From Nostoc sp. TCL26-01 (GTDB taxonomy: Bacteria > Cyanobacteriota > Cyanobacteriia > Cyanobacteriales > Nostocaceae), in contig NZ_CP040297.1 of the NCBI RefSeq assembly GCF_013393945.1, forward strand, positions 5,364,001 to 5,428,000: 64,000 nt of DNA, in the 5' to 3' direction. Below the pieces are notes generated by a model, which was not told the origin of the DNA, made no database searches, and saw nothing but the letters and a program-made list of their open reading frames with translations. The translations under genes were made by a program, and so were the position numbers. How positions within the stretch are numbered: position 1 is the stretch's first letter; each line of letters starts with the position of its first letter. Of this stretch, positions 43,332 through 52,201 are shown in pieces.

Positions 43332-44765
43332 ATGCCATTGGAGAGGGACTTGCCTAAATCAATTCACTCGACTCAACCACCGCTAAAATATATTCCCCAC
43401 AGTTTCAATCCACTAATCCTTAAGATGATTCAGTGGGTAATACCGATTGTATTGCGTTTTCGGTCTCGACCTTGGCTACCGGCGGGAATTGTGCAGATTG
43501 ATGCTAAAAATACTGACATATTGGCAGAACTCTATCAAAAATTCCAAGCTGGCAAGATTCGCTTTTTAATTGCATTTCGTCATCCAGAAGTAGAAGATCC
43601 TCTGTGTGTATCTTATGTGATTTCTCGGCTTGTACCGCAGGCAGCACGTCAGCAAGGTATAAAGTTACAACACCCGATTCACAGCTATTTTGTTTATGAT
43701 CGAGGAATGACAATTTGGGCTGGGAATTGGCTAGGTTGGTTATTTTCTCAATTAGGTGGTGTGCCAATTCGTCGTGGTAGGCGATTAGATAGACAAGCTA
43801 TTCAAACAGCCAGAGATTTATTTGCCAATGCTAAATTTCCTATTGCGATCGCTCCTGAAGGTGGTAATAATGGTCATAGTGGTATTGTCAGCCCTTTAGA
43901 ACCAGGTGTAGCTCAATTGGGATTCTGGTGTGTGGAAGATTTGCACAAAGCTAACCGTTCTGAGACTGTTTTTATTGTCCCAGTTTCTGTTCAGTATCGC
44001 TATACTCAACCACCTTGGTCAAAACTGGATTGGTTGTTGAGTAAATTAGAAGCTGATTGTGGTTTACCAGTCCAATCAATTGGTAAGCATGAGCAAGCAG
44101 AAATTTATCAGCAACGCATTTGTCGGTTAGGTGAATATCTCATTACAGAGATGGAAGAGTTTTATCGTCGATTCTATCATCAAGACATCCCCAAAACCAT
44201 CGCCACTGAAGCATCCGCTACACCCAATGAAGTCATAATTGCTAGACTACATCGCTTACTAGATAAAGTTTTACAAGTCGCCGAGCAATATTTTGATCTT
44301 AAACCCCAAGGTAATTTTATTGACCGTTGTCGTCGTTTAGAAGAAGCTGGTTGGAATTATATTTACCGAGATGATATTGCAGATATTGATAATTTACCAC
44401 CTTTCCAACGTGGTTTAGCAGACTGGATTGCTCAAGAAGCAGACTTGCGAATGCAACATATGCGTTTAGTGGAAAGTTTTGTTGCTGTTAACGCTACCTA
44501 TATTCAAGAACAGCCTACAGCCGATAAATTTGCCGAGACAGCACTACTCATATTTGATATGCTTTCCCGCATTCAAGAATCAACTCTGCCAGGACGACCA
44601 AGGTTAGGTTTGCGACAAGCACAGATTAAAATAGGTGAACCGATTTCGGTTACAGAACGTTGGGTAAATGTGCAGAGTAATCGTCAAGCAACTAAACAAG
44701 CTGTGAATGACTTAACAAAAGATTTGCAAATAGTTTTGGAAAGTTTGATTGAGAATAGGGAATAG
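43332..44765 (+). CDS. PlsC-type glycerolipid acyltransferase
   Basis: A 477-residue protein with an acyltransferase domain of the 1-acylglycerol-3-phosphate acyltransferase type. The catalytic HX4D is H84...D89 (FRHPEVEDP). Later are GVPIRRGRRLDR (motif II region) and APEGGNNGH (motif III, equivalent of PEGTRS). The roughly 200-residue helical C-terminal part is longer than in plain PlsC. It probably acylates a glycerolipid or related lipid at the membrane. The ATG is at 43332 after a TGTAGGTTGGGT-type repeat (43254-43320). Confidence 0.83.
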   Translation: MPLERDLPKSIHSTQPPLKYIPHSFNPLILKMIQWVIPIVLRFRSRPWLPAGIVQIDAKNTDILAELYQKFQAGKIRFLIAFRHPEVEDPLCVSYVISRLVPQAARQQGIKLQHPIHSYFVYDRGMTIWAGNWLGWLFSQLGGVPIRRGRRLDRQAIQTARDLFANAKFPIAIAPEGGNNGHSGIVSPLEPGVAQLGFWCVEDLHKANRSETVFIVPVSVQYRYTQPPWSKLDWLLSKLEADCGLPVQSIGKHEQAEIYQQRICRLGEYLITEMEEFYRRFYHQDIPKTIATEASATPNEVIIARLHRLLDKVLQVAEQYFDLKPQGNFIDRCRRLEEAGWNYIYRDDIADIDNLPPFQRGLADWIAQEADLRMQHMRLVESFVAVNATYIQEQPTADKFAETALLIFDMLSRIQESTLPGRPRLGLRQAQIKIGEPISVTERWVNVQSNRQATKQAVNDLTKDLQIVLESLIENRE

Positions 44766-44862
44766 GTAACAGGTGACAGGTAACAGGTAACAGGTAATAG
44801 GTAACAGGTAACAGGTAACAGGTAATAGGTAACAGGTAACAGGTAATAGGTAACACGTAATA
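44763..44862. repeat. GGTAACA heptamer repeats
   Basis: About a dozen tandem copies of AGGTAACA / GGTAATA directly after the acyltransferase stop. Farther on, at 44882-44912, is a hairpin (TTGTATGCGTA / TACGCATACAA). Confidence 0.88.
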
Positions 44863-44999
44863 TGAGACTCATATTTGATTTTTGTATGCGTAGCCTGCGC
44901 TTACGCATACAAAACTTCAGTACACCTTTATTCTTTCTTCCTAGTCCCCAGTCCCTAGTCCTCATACCATTTCACTTTAATAATGATACAAATACGTGA

Positions 45000-45124
45000 G
45001 TCCGTCAGTCCGTCAGGGATTGTAAATCCCTGTCTCATAGCTTAAGTCCTCTCAAGAGGACTGAATATCAGAGTCCATTTTAATGGACTTAAGCTATGAG
45101 ACCACCGTTTTAACGGTGGGCGGA
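45000..45124. repeat. Cluster of nested perfect hairpins
   Basis: Hairpins: 45014-45032 (CAGGGATT/AATCCCTG), 45045-45062 (AGTCCTC/GAGGACT), 45072-45089 (AGTCCATT/AATGGACT) and 45102-45119 (CCACCGTT/AACGGTGG). A 17-bp perfect outer stem joins 45033-45049 to 45085-45101 (TCTCATAGCTTAAGTCC). The outer stem and the two inner hairpins share the AGTCC arms. No coding frame. The remaining DNA of 44863-45340 shows nothing else. Confidence 0.85.
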
Positions 45125-45340
45125 CAATACCCAACGAGTAAGCTATATGTATCAGGATTTTTGTGAATTGGTATCAGTCCCCAGTCCCTTACCTCTAGTG
45201 ACTCAGAAATCAAATCGGATTACTATTTTTGAATTGGTATTAGCTAAAGATGAAAGCGATTCATTTCCGAAATTGACTTGCTTCTAGCAGAAGTCTAGTG
45301 TATGAATGTATCAAATTTTCAGTGAATATTTTTCAAGTCT

Positions 45341-45826
45341 ATGGATAGGGAAGAAGCAAAGTTTTTGTTAATGTTTGGTTCTATTTTCGCTGGTGTGGGT
45401 AGCATATTTGCTGTTGTAGGTATTATTGTCGGAGTTAATACTCATTCCTTTGTCAGTTCCTCAGTGAAAACATCAGGTACTGTCATTGATTTAGAGGGAA
45501 GATGGTCAAATGATAGTGAAGGTCGCTCATATAAGCTTTACTATCCAGTGATTGAGTTTACCAATACTTCTGGTCAACCAACAGTCTTTCAATCTAATGC
45601 AGGCAGCACTTCACCAGGATTGAGCAAAGGTGAGCAAGTGGAAGTTTTATACAATCCTCAACAACCAAATTCTGCCATGATTAATTCTGGTTTTGAATTG
45701 TGGTTTCTCCCTGGGTTGTTTACTGCGATAGGTTCAGTGTTTGTTTTAATTGGTGGCGTTCCTTTAGTTTACGCGGTTCCTAAACTGCTACGCGGGAATT
45801 CAAAGGCAATAGGCAATAGGCAATAG
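45341..45826 (+). CDS. DUF3592 membrane protein
   Basis: A 161-residue protein with two membrane helices (about 9-30 and 122-145) enclosing a DUF3592 extracytoplasmic domain (SGTVIDLEGRW, YYPVIEFTNTSGQ, GEQVEVLYNPQQPNSA). The function is unknown. The final residues (SKAIGNRQ) are encoded by a GGCAATA repeat that also supplies the stop, so the C-terminus is repeat-derived. The ATG at 45341 has no clear ribosome site. Confidence 0.85.
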   Translation: MDREEAKFLLMFGSIFAGVGSIFAVVGIIVGVNTHSFVSSSVKTSGTVIDLEGRWSNDSEGRSYKLYYPVIEFTNTSGQPTVFQSNAGSTSPGLSKGEQVEVLYNPQQPNSAMINSGFELWFLPGLFTAIGSVFVLIGGVPLVYAVPKLLRGNSKAIGNRQ

Positions 45827-45845
45827 GCATCTGGTGAAAATGAAT

Positions 45846-45874
45846 GTAGAGACGTTGCACTGCAACGTCTCTAC
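45846..45874. repeat. GTAGAGACGTTGCA palindrome
   Basis: Perfect inverted repeat (GTAGAGACGTTGCA, one central C, then its complement) between the DUF3592 and chelatase genes. Confidence 0.9.
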
Positions 45875-46027
45875 AAGGATTTCGGGCAAAGCAGAATTAA
45901 TTTCTACCAGATGTCTAATAGGGAATCACTAACATAAAATCAATCCCTCCCATAGACAGATGTTCTGTCACAAGTCCAAAAGCAAGTTTAAAATCTTAAG
46001 TAAAGAAATATTTCGTAGCTTACGGGC

Positions 46028-49000
46028 ATGAAACGCATCGTCTTGATTGCTGGATTTGAATCGTTTAACGCTGACTTGTACAGAAAAGCAGCCTTTTTGG
46101 CTAGTTCTCGCTGTGAGGATTTGGATATTCGGGTATTTAGCGATCGCCAGATCACCAACCAGCGCCAAGAGGTAGAATTAGCATTGCAAGGCGCTGATGT
46201 GTTTTTTGGTAGCCTATTATTTGATTATGACCAAGTTTTGTGGTTACGCGATCGCATTTCCCAAATTCCCATTCGCCTAGTGTTCGAGTCAGCGTTAGAA
46301 CTGATGAGTTTGACTAAATTGGGTGATTTTGCTATTGGTGATAAACCCAAAGGAATGCCCAAACCCGTTAAATTCATTCTCGACAAATTCAGCAATGGAC
46401 GAGAAGAAGATAAACTTGCTGGTTATATTAGCTTTTTAAAAATCGGCCCCAAACTCCTAAAATTTGTGCCAGTGCAAAAAGTCCAAGACTTACGCAACTG
46501 GTTAATTATCTATGGTTACTGGAACGCCGGCGGGATAGAAAACGTTGCGTCTCTATTTTGGACATTAGCAGAAAAATACCTAGATTTAAAAGTCGGAGAT
46601 ATTCCTCCACCCATCGAAACCCCGAATATGGGATTACTCCACCCCGAATATCAAGGGTTTTTCACATCACCCCGCGAATATTTGCAATGGTATCAAACCC
46701 GTCATCGTAGAGACGTTGCATGCAACGTCTCTACCACATCACCGCGCAACGTCTCTACAAATTCCGTCGTAGGAATTCTCCTCTACCGCAAACACGTCAT
46801 CACCAAACAACCCTATATACCCCAACTAATTCGCCGCTTTGAAGATGCGGGTTTAATTCCCTTACCTATATTTATTAATGGTGTGGAAGGACACGTTGCA
46901 GTCAGAGATTGGATGACAACCGACTACGAACTTCAGCAACGACAAAGCGGTATCATAGAAACACCTTCACTATCTAATGAAGCTGTCAAAGTTGATGCGA
47001 TCGCTTCTACTATCGGTTTTCCTCTAGTCGGTGGCCCTGCTGGTTCAATGGAAGCTGGACGACAAGTAGAAGTAGCAAAACGTATCCTCACCGCTAAAAA
47101 TGTCCCCTACATCGTCGCCGCACCCTTATTAATTCAAGATATCCACTCTTGGACACGTCAAGGTGTAGGTGGTTTGCAAAGTGTAGTTTTGTACGCCTTA
47201 CCAGAACTAGATGGGGCAATTGATACCGTCCCCCTTGGTGGTTTAGTAGGTGAAGATATTTATTTAGTTCCCGAACGAGTACAGCGTTTAATTGGTAGAG
47301 TCAAAAGCTGGATTGCTTTACGCCAAAAACCTCCCGCAGAACGCAAAATTGCCATCATTTTATATGGTTTCCCCCCCGGTTATGGGGCTGCGGGAACTGC
47401 TGCATTATTAAATGTTCCCCGCAGTCTGATTAAATTACTACAAGCCCTCAAAGAACAAGGCTACAACGTCGGTGATATCCCCGAAGACGGCGAAGAATTA
47501 ATTCGTCAAGTCAAAGCAGCAGATGAGAGGCTAGAAACTAGTTCGTCCCCAGTCCCCAACACTGTCAACACCCGCACTTTAGAAAAATGGTTAGGATATC
47601 TCCGCACATCCCGCATTGAAAAACAGTGGAAGTCTTTAACAGGTAGTGGGATTAAAACTTTTGGTGACGAACTACAAATTGGTGGTGTACAGTTGGGGAA
47701 TGTGTGGATAGGTGTTCAGCCGCCGTTGGGAATACAAGGTGATCCCATGCGGTTAATGTTTGAGAGAGATTTAACACCCCATCCTCAATATGCAGCTTTT
47801 TATAAATGGTTGCAAAATGAATTGGCTGCTGATGCTGTGGTGCATTTTGGTATGCACGGTACTGTAGAATGGTTGCCTGGTTCGCCTTTGGGTAATACAG
47901 GTTATTCTTGGTCTGATATTTTGTTAGGAGATTTGCCTAATCTCTATATATATGCAGCCAATAATCCTTCCGAGTCGATTTTAGCCAAGCGTCGCGGTTA
48001 TGGGGTGTTGATTTCTCACAATGTACCGCCTTATGGTAGGGCTGGGTTGTATAAAGAGTTGGTAGCATTGCGAGATTTAATTGCTGAATATCGAGAAGAT
48101 CCGCAAAAGAATTATGTCTTAAAGGCAGGAATTTGTAAAAAGATTGTCGATATTGGTTTAGATATAGATTGTCCATTTGCAGATGCCAAACGTTTGGGTA
48201 TTCCCTTCACACCAGAAAATATCAAAATGTTTAGCGCCCATGCTTTTGATGATTATTTGGTGAAGTTATACGAATATCTCCAAGTTTTAGAAAATCGCTT
48301 ATTTTCTTCTGGGTTACATACATTAGGAGAAGCACCCAATACAGAAGCATTAGCATCTTATTTAGAAGCTTACTTTGGTGGTGAAGCATCAAAAAACCCA
48401 GAAGAAGCACAGCAAATCACAGATTTGTTAATGCAAACAACTGATGAATTGACAAACCTATTACGAGGATTGAATGGTGAGTATATCCCCCCCGCCCCAG
48501 GGGGCGATTTATTGCGTGATGGGGCGGGAGTATTACCCACAGGCAGAAATATTCACGCTTTAGATCCCTATAGAATGCCTTCCCCCGCAGCTTATGAACG
48601 GGGACGAGAAATTGCTCAAAAAATTATTGCCCAGCATTTACAAGAACATCATACATATCCGGAAACTGTAGCAGTTTTATTGTGGGGATTGGATGCAATT
48701 AAAACTAAAGGTGAATCTTTGGGAATTCTTTTAGAATTAGTCGGTGCAGAACCTGTGAAAGAAGGGACAGGGAGAATTGTCCGTTATGAATTAAAACCTT
48801 TAGCAGCAGTCGGACATCCACGAATTGATGTGTTAGGAAATCTGTCTGGTATCTTCCGAGATAGTTTTGTCAATATCATCGAATTGTTAGATGATTTATT
48901 TCAAAGGGCTGCTGATGCTGATGAACCAGAAGACCAAAATTTTATTAGAAAACACGCTTTAGCTTTAAAAAATCAAGGTGTAGAAAATGTCTCAGCCAGA

Positions 49001-49711
49001 TTATTTTCTAATCCGGCGGGTGATTTTGGTTCTTTAGTAAATGATCAAGTTGTGGATGGTAACTGGGAATCTGGCGAGGAATTGGGTAATACTTGGCAAA
49101 GTCGCAACGTATTTAGTTATGGTAGACAAGATAAAGGTCAAGCTAGACCAGAAGTTTTACAGCAGTTGTTAAAAACAAGCGATCGCATTGTTCAAGAAAT
49201 CGATTCGGTAGAATATGGTTTAACCGATATTCAAGAATATTACGCCAACACAGGCGGTTTGAAAAAGGCAGCCGAAAAACAACGCGGTAAAAAAGTTACC
49301 ACCAGCTTTGTGGAAAGTTTCTCCAAAGATACCACACCCCGCAATTTAGATGATTTGCTGCGGATGGAATACCGGACTAAATTGTTAAACCCCAAATGGG
49401 CTAACGCAATGGTAAATCAAGGTTCTGGTGGTGCTTATGAAATTTCTCAACGGATGACAGCCTTGATTGGTTGGGGTGGTACGGCTGATTTTACTGATGA
49501 TTGGGTTTATGATCAAGCTGCTGATACCTATGCTTTAGATCCAGAAATGGCAGAGAAATTACGTCAAGCAAATCCTGAAGCTTTTCGTAACATTGTCGGC
49601 AGAATGTTAGAAGCAAATGGTCGAGGTTTTTGGCAAGCTGATCAAGATAAGTTAAATAAGTTGCGTCAGTTATATGAATTGAGTGACGAAGAATTGGAAG
49701 GTGTAATTTGA
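46028..49711 (+). CDS. Magnesium chelatase subunit H / CobN-like protein, with an in-frame repeat insertion
   Basis: A 1227-residue large chelatase subunit (BchH/ChlH-CobN family), which binds the tetrapyrrole while ATPase subunits drive metal insertion. Family strings are GFPPGYGAAGTAALLNVPRSL, HFGMHGTVEWLPG, NNPSESILAKRRGYG and, near the end, GWGGTADFTDDWVYDQ. It is shorter than the main ChlH (about 1330 residues), so it is probably the second cyanobacterial ChlH-like paralogue or a CobN-type enzyme; Mg or Co cannot be settled from sequence. Residues of about 226-246 (RRDVACNVSTTSPRNVSTNS) are encoded by the GTAGAGACGTTGCA palindrome and a half copy, an in-frame insertion between otherwise conserved segments. 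Confidence 0.88.
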   Translation: MKRIVLIAGFESFNADLYRKAAFLASSRCEDLDIRVFSDRQITNQRQEVELALQGADVFFGSLLFDYDQVLWLRDRISQIPIRLVFESALELMSLTKLGDFAIGDKPKGMPKPVKFILDKFSNGREEDKLAGYISFLKIGPKLLKFVPVQKVQDLRNWLIIYGYWNAGGIENVASLFWTLAEKYLDLKVGDIPPPIETPNMGLLHPEYQGFFTSPREYLQWYQTRHRRDVACNVSTTSPRNVSTNSVVGILLYRKHVITKQPYIPQLIRRFEDAGLIPLPIFINGVEGHVAVRDWMTTDYELQQRQSGIIETPSLSNEAVKVDAIASTIGFPLVGGPAGSMEAGRQVEVAKRILTAKNVPYIVAAPLLIQDIHSWTRQGVGGLQSVVLYALPELDGAIDTVPLGGLVGEDIYLVPERVQRLIGRVKSWIALRQKPPAERKIAIILYGFPPGYGAAGTAALLNVPRSLIKLLQALKEQGYNVGDIPEDGEELIRQVKAADERLETSSSPVPNTVNTRTLEKWLGYLRTSRIEKQWKSLTGSGIKTFGDELQIGGVQLGNVWIGVQPPLGIQGDPMRLMFERDLTPHPQYAAFYKWLQNELAADAVVHFGMHGTVEWLPGSPLGNTGYSWSDILLGDLPNLYIYAANNPSESILAKRRGYGVLISHNVPPYGRAGLYKELVALRDLIAEYREDPQKNYVLKAGICKKIVDIGLDIDCPFADAKRLGIPFTPENIKMFSAHAFDDYLVKLYEYLQVLENRLFSSGLHTLGEAPNTEALASYLEAYFGGEASKNPEEAQQITDLLMQTTDELTNLLRGLNGEYIPPAPGGDLLRDGAGVLPTGRNIHALDPYRMPSPAAYERGREIAQKIIAQHLQEHHTYPETVAVLLWGLDAIKTKGESLGILLELVGAEPVKEGTGRIVRYELKPLAAVGHPRIDVLGNLSGIFRDSFVNIIELLDDLFQRAADADEPEDQNFIRKHALALKNQGVENVSARLFSNPAGDFGSLVNDQVVDGNWESGEELGNTWQSRNVFSYGRQDKGQARPEVLQQLLKTSDRIVQEIDSVEYGLTDIQEYYANTGGLKKAAEKQRGKKVTTSFVESFSKDTTPRNLDDLLRMEYRTKLLNPKWANAMVNQGSGGAYEISQRMTALIGWGGTADFTDDWVYDQAADTYALDPEMAEKLRQANPEAFRNIVGRMLEANGRGFWQADQDKLNKLRQLYELSDEELEGVI
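46707..46758. repeat. GTAGAGACGTTGCA palindrome plus half copy inside the chelatase gene
   Basis: A perfect 28-bp palindrome at 46707-46734, followed by a half copy GCAACGTCTCTAC at 46746-46758. Both are read through in frame. Confidence 0.92.
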
Positions 49712-49831
49712 AGAAGAATTCAGCAGTCAGATTCCCAAAAATCATGAAACAGATACAAACCCCCAAAACCAGACTAAGTAAGACTGTATCAATTACGTAG
49801 CTTGCTTCTCGCCTTTGGCGAGTATTACGAA

Positions 49832-50695
49832 TTACGAATTAGTACAACCGCTAGCTTCTAAAGCGATCGCATGATGACGGATATGATCGGCGATAAAACT
49901 GGCTATAAAATAATAACTGTGGTCGTAGCCGTCTTGATAACGTAAATTTAGGGGTTGGTTAATTGCTGCACAAGCTTGCTCAAATACTTCTGTCAGCAAT
50001 TGTGTTGCTAAAAATTGATCAGATGTGCCTTGGTCAATGAGAATGGGACTATGATATCCTAATTGCTTGATCAATTCACTAGCATCATAAGCAAGCCAGC
50101 TTTCGGGATGATTTCCTAAATAACGAGTAAAAGCTTTTTCGCCCCAAGGACAGCGTGTCGGTGCAACAATTGGTGCAAAGGCGGAAACAGATGTGAACAG
50201 CTTGGGGTGGCGTAGCGCACAGACTAGCGCCCCGTGTCCCCCCATAGAATGACCGAAAATTCCCTGCTTATCAGGTTGTATGGGGAAATTGGCGGTGATT
50301 AAAGCAGGTAATTCTTGGACAATATAACTATACATTTGGTAGTGCGATCGCCACGGTTGCTCTGTCGCATCTAGATAAAATCCTGCACCTGTGCCAAAAT
50401 CCCACTCGTCATCTTCGCCGGGAATACCAGTATTACGGGGACTAGTATCTGGTGTAACCAACATCAAACCATACTCAGCCGCATAACGTTGCGCCCCAGC
50501 CTTGACCATAAAATTTTCTTCTGTGCAAGTCAACCCAGACAGAAAATAGAGAACTGGTACTGGTTTTTCCCTAGCTTGCGGTGGCTGATAGACAGCAAAG
50601 CGCATTTCACAATTACAAGTAGGAGAAGGATGAGAATAAAAGCCGAGTTTGCCGTCAAAGGTTTTATATTCTGAGATGAGTTTAAGATTAGTCAT
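49832..50695 (-). CDS. fghA: S-formylglutathione hydrolase
   Basis: Serine esterase (287 residues) that hydrolyses S-formylglutathione to formate and glutathione, the second step of glutathione-dependent formaldehyde removal. The nucleophile is S150 in GHSMGGHGA. Family strings are FLSGLTCTEENF, DTSPRNTGIPGEDDEWDFGTG and YDHSYYFIASFIADH (with the catalytic His). The first-step enzyme, frmA, is about 1.5 kb away on the same strand, with decayed xisH/xisI and a DUF29 gene between. ATG at 50695. Confidence 0.95.
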   Translation of the reverse strand: MTNLKLISEYKTFDGKLGFYSHPSPTCNCEMRFAVYQPPQAREKPVPVLYFLSGLTCTEENFMVKAGAQRYAAEYGLMLVTPDTSPRNTGIPGEDDEWDFGTGAGFYLDATEQPWRSHYQMYSYIVQELPALITANFPIQPDKQGIFGHSMGGHGALVCALRHPKLFTSVSAFAPIVAPTRCPWGEKAFTRYLGNHPESWLAYDASELIKQLGYHSPILIDQGTSDQFLATQLLTEVFEQACAAINQPLNLRYQDGYDHSYYFIASFIADHIRHHAIALEASGCTNS

Positions 50696-50836
50696 AAGTC
50701 ATTATTTTATTCTTTCAGGAGAGTAGGAATTTAACTTGAGTCAATACAATAAAACATTACAGAAACAATTATCCATTAACTTGCTAATATCTAGCTATTT
50801 GTAGTCAAATAAAAAACAGGATAGAATAAGGATAAT

Positions 50837-51255
50837 ATGCCTGCCAAAGACAAATACCACAATATATTTAAACAATCTCTAATTAAAGATGCTGGACAAT
50901 AACCCATGATCCATTACGGATTCGTCTAGCTCGTGGTAGAAGCTTGTTTGTTGATTTGGGTGCTGAACGATTATTAGCAGCTGAACGGGGAACCGAAAAA
51001 ATAGCGGTTGAGGTTAAAAGTTTTACTCGTCCTTCCGATATGAAGGATCTCGAAGAAGCGGTTGGTCAATTTGTTTTGTATGCTCGCTTATTAAAACGTT
51101 ACTATCCTGAACATAAACTATATCTGGCTGTAACTGAACGCATCCGACAAACAGTTTTTGAAGAAGAAGCAGGACAAACTTTAATTGAGGATGGCATTAT
51201 TTGTTTAGTGAGTTTTAATCCAACAGAAGAGGTGATTGTCAAAAGGATTCAATAA
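50837..51255 (+). pseudogene. xisH: xisH-family gene with a frameshift
   Basis: Homologue of XisH (fdxN-element excision controlling factor family). The frame from ATG 50837 reads MPAKDKYHNIFKQSLIKDAG and then stops at 50900. The +1 frame from 50896 continues exactly as the family should (TITHDPLRIRLARGRSLF, VDLGAERLLAAERG) to 51255. GATGCTGGACA appears to have lost one T of the expected GCT-TGG-ACA (Ala-Trp-Thr). One deleted base at about 50893 therefore breaks the gene, unless it is a sequencing error. Confidence 0.85.
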
Positions 51256-51604
51256 TTAGTAACTATCGGGAAATTGTGGAAAAAATCTTGTCAGAATATG
51301 CTGATTTTATTGATACAGATCAACAAGTTCAAGTTGAACTGGTGTTTGATAGAGAGCGCGTTGGGCTTTGCCCCGCCGTAGGCATCGCTACTTACTGGTA
51401 GAGGCTGGGTGGCAAAATGGTTATCGTATTTACGGCACATTATTGCATATCGATATTATTAACAATAAGCTTTGGTTACAGCATGACGCTACAGAAGAGG
51501 GAGTTGCTGATGAATTAGTTGCTGCGGGAATTCCTAAAGAGCATATTGTTTTAGGATTTAGGTCAATAGAAAGTAGGGAAGTAACCGAGTTTGCTATTTC
51601 TTAA
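51255..51604 (+). pseudogene. xisI: xisI-family gene broken by a 23-bp repeat insertion
   Basis: Homologue of XisI, the usual partner of xisH. Frame one (from 51255) reads SNYREIVEKILSEYADF...VELVFDRER. After GAGCGC a 23-base insert (51360-51382, GTTGGGCTTTGCCCCGCCGT plus AGG) shifts the frame to a stop, and the rest continues in another frame as HRYLLVEAGWQNGYRIYG to FAIS. Joining the two without the insert restores a normal XisI. There is also no ATG at the expected start (ATT instead). The product is presumably not made. Confidence 0.83.
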
Positions 51605-51615
51605 AACATGATTAT

Positions 51616-52074
51616 TTATGTCATTAAATCATCTGTTGCGGGTATGCCTGGATAGAAGCGATCGCTGAAAATATCTGCTAAGGAATAACAGAATATTTGC
51701 GGGAAAGTGGAGAGGGGAAGGTTTGTTTCTCCTGATGCTAAATCTTTGGCGTTTTCATAAGCTTCTGCAAGGGATGTTTCCAAGTGTGATTGCAAGCTAG
51801 GATTTTCACTGAGTAATTTAATAATTTCCCGTCGTTGGATGCGAATTGTAGCCAACCAACTACGACTACGTTTTTCAACTTGATATTCCCATTTTAGTAA
51901 ATGTCCAATTAATATAGTGAGGCGATTTCGCAATTCTTGGCGTTCTTTTCTGCCCAACGATTCTATCTCTTCAATTAAATTTAACAGATCAAGCTGGTTC
52001 CATTGATTATGACGCAATAGATTAGCCTGTTCTTGCGTCCAGGCATAAAAGTCAGTTTCATAGAGATTTTGCAT
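51616..52074 (-). CDS. DUF29 domain protein
   Basis: A 152-residue mainly helical protein of the cyanobacteria-rich DUF29 family: YETDFYAWTQEQANLLR at the N-terminus, then LIEEIESLGRKERQELRNRL and LLKWEYQVEKRSRSW. No catalytic motif is known for the family. It converges with the xisI remnant and lies 127 bp downstream of frmA. Such small genes often accompany accessory or mobile regions, which fits the decayed xisHI pair. Confidence 0.9.
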   Translation of the reverse strand: MQNLYETDFYAWTQEQANLLRHNQWNQLDLLNLIEEIESLGRKERQELRNRLTILIGHLLKWEYQVEKRSRSWLATIRIQRREIIKLLSENPSLQSHLETSLAEAYENAKDLASGETNLPLSTFPQIFCYSLADIFSDRFYPGIPATDDLMT

Positions 52075-52201
52075 CAGGTTTATCTGGTTTGTGGTGTGTG
52101 GATGATCACAATTTATAGCAGTTCCTAAGTAAATAATGTACAGAGTTAATAATTTTCAATGCAGCGTACTGTGTTAATTTATCCATTCTACAATCTCCTA
52201 A

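Noticed and set aside
44763..44862. Possible CRISPR or origin iterons at the GGTAACA repeats
   Set aside because: Simple heptamers in direct contact with no spacers, no replication genes nearby, and the same unit class elsewhere in the window.
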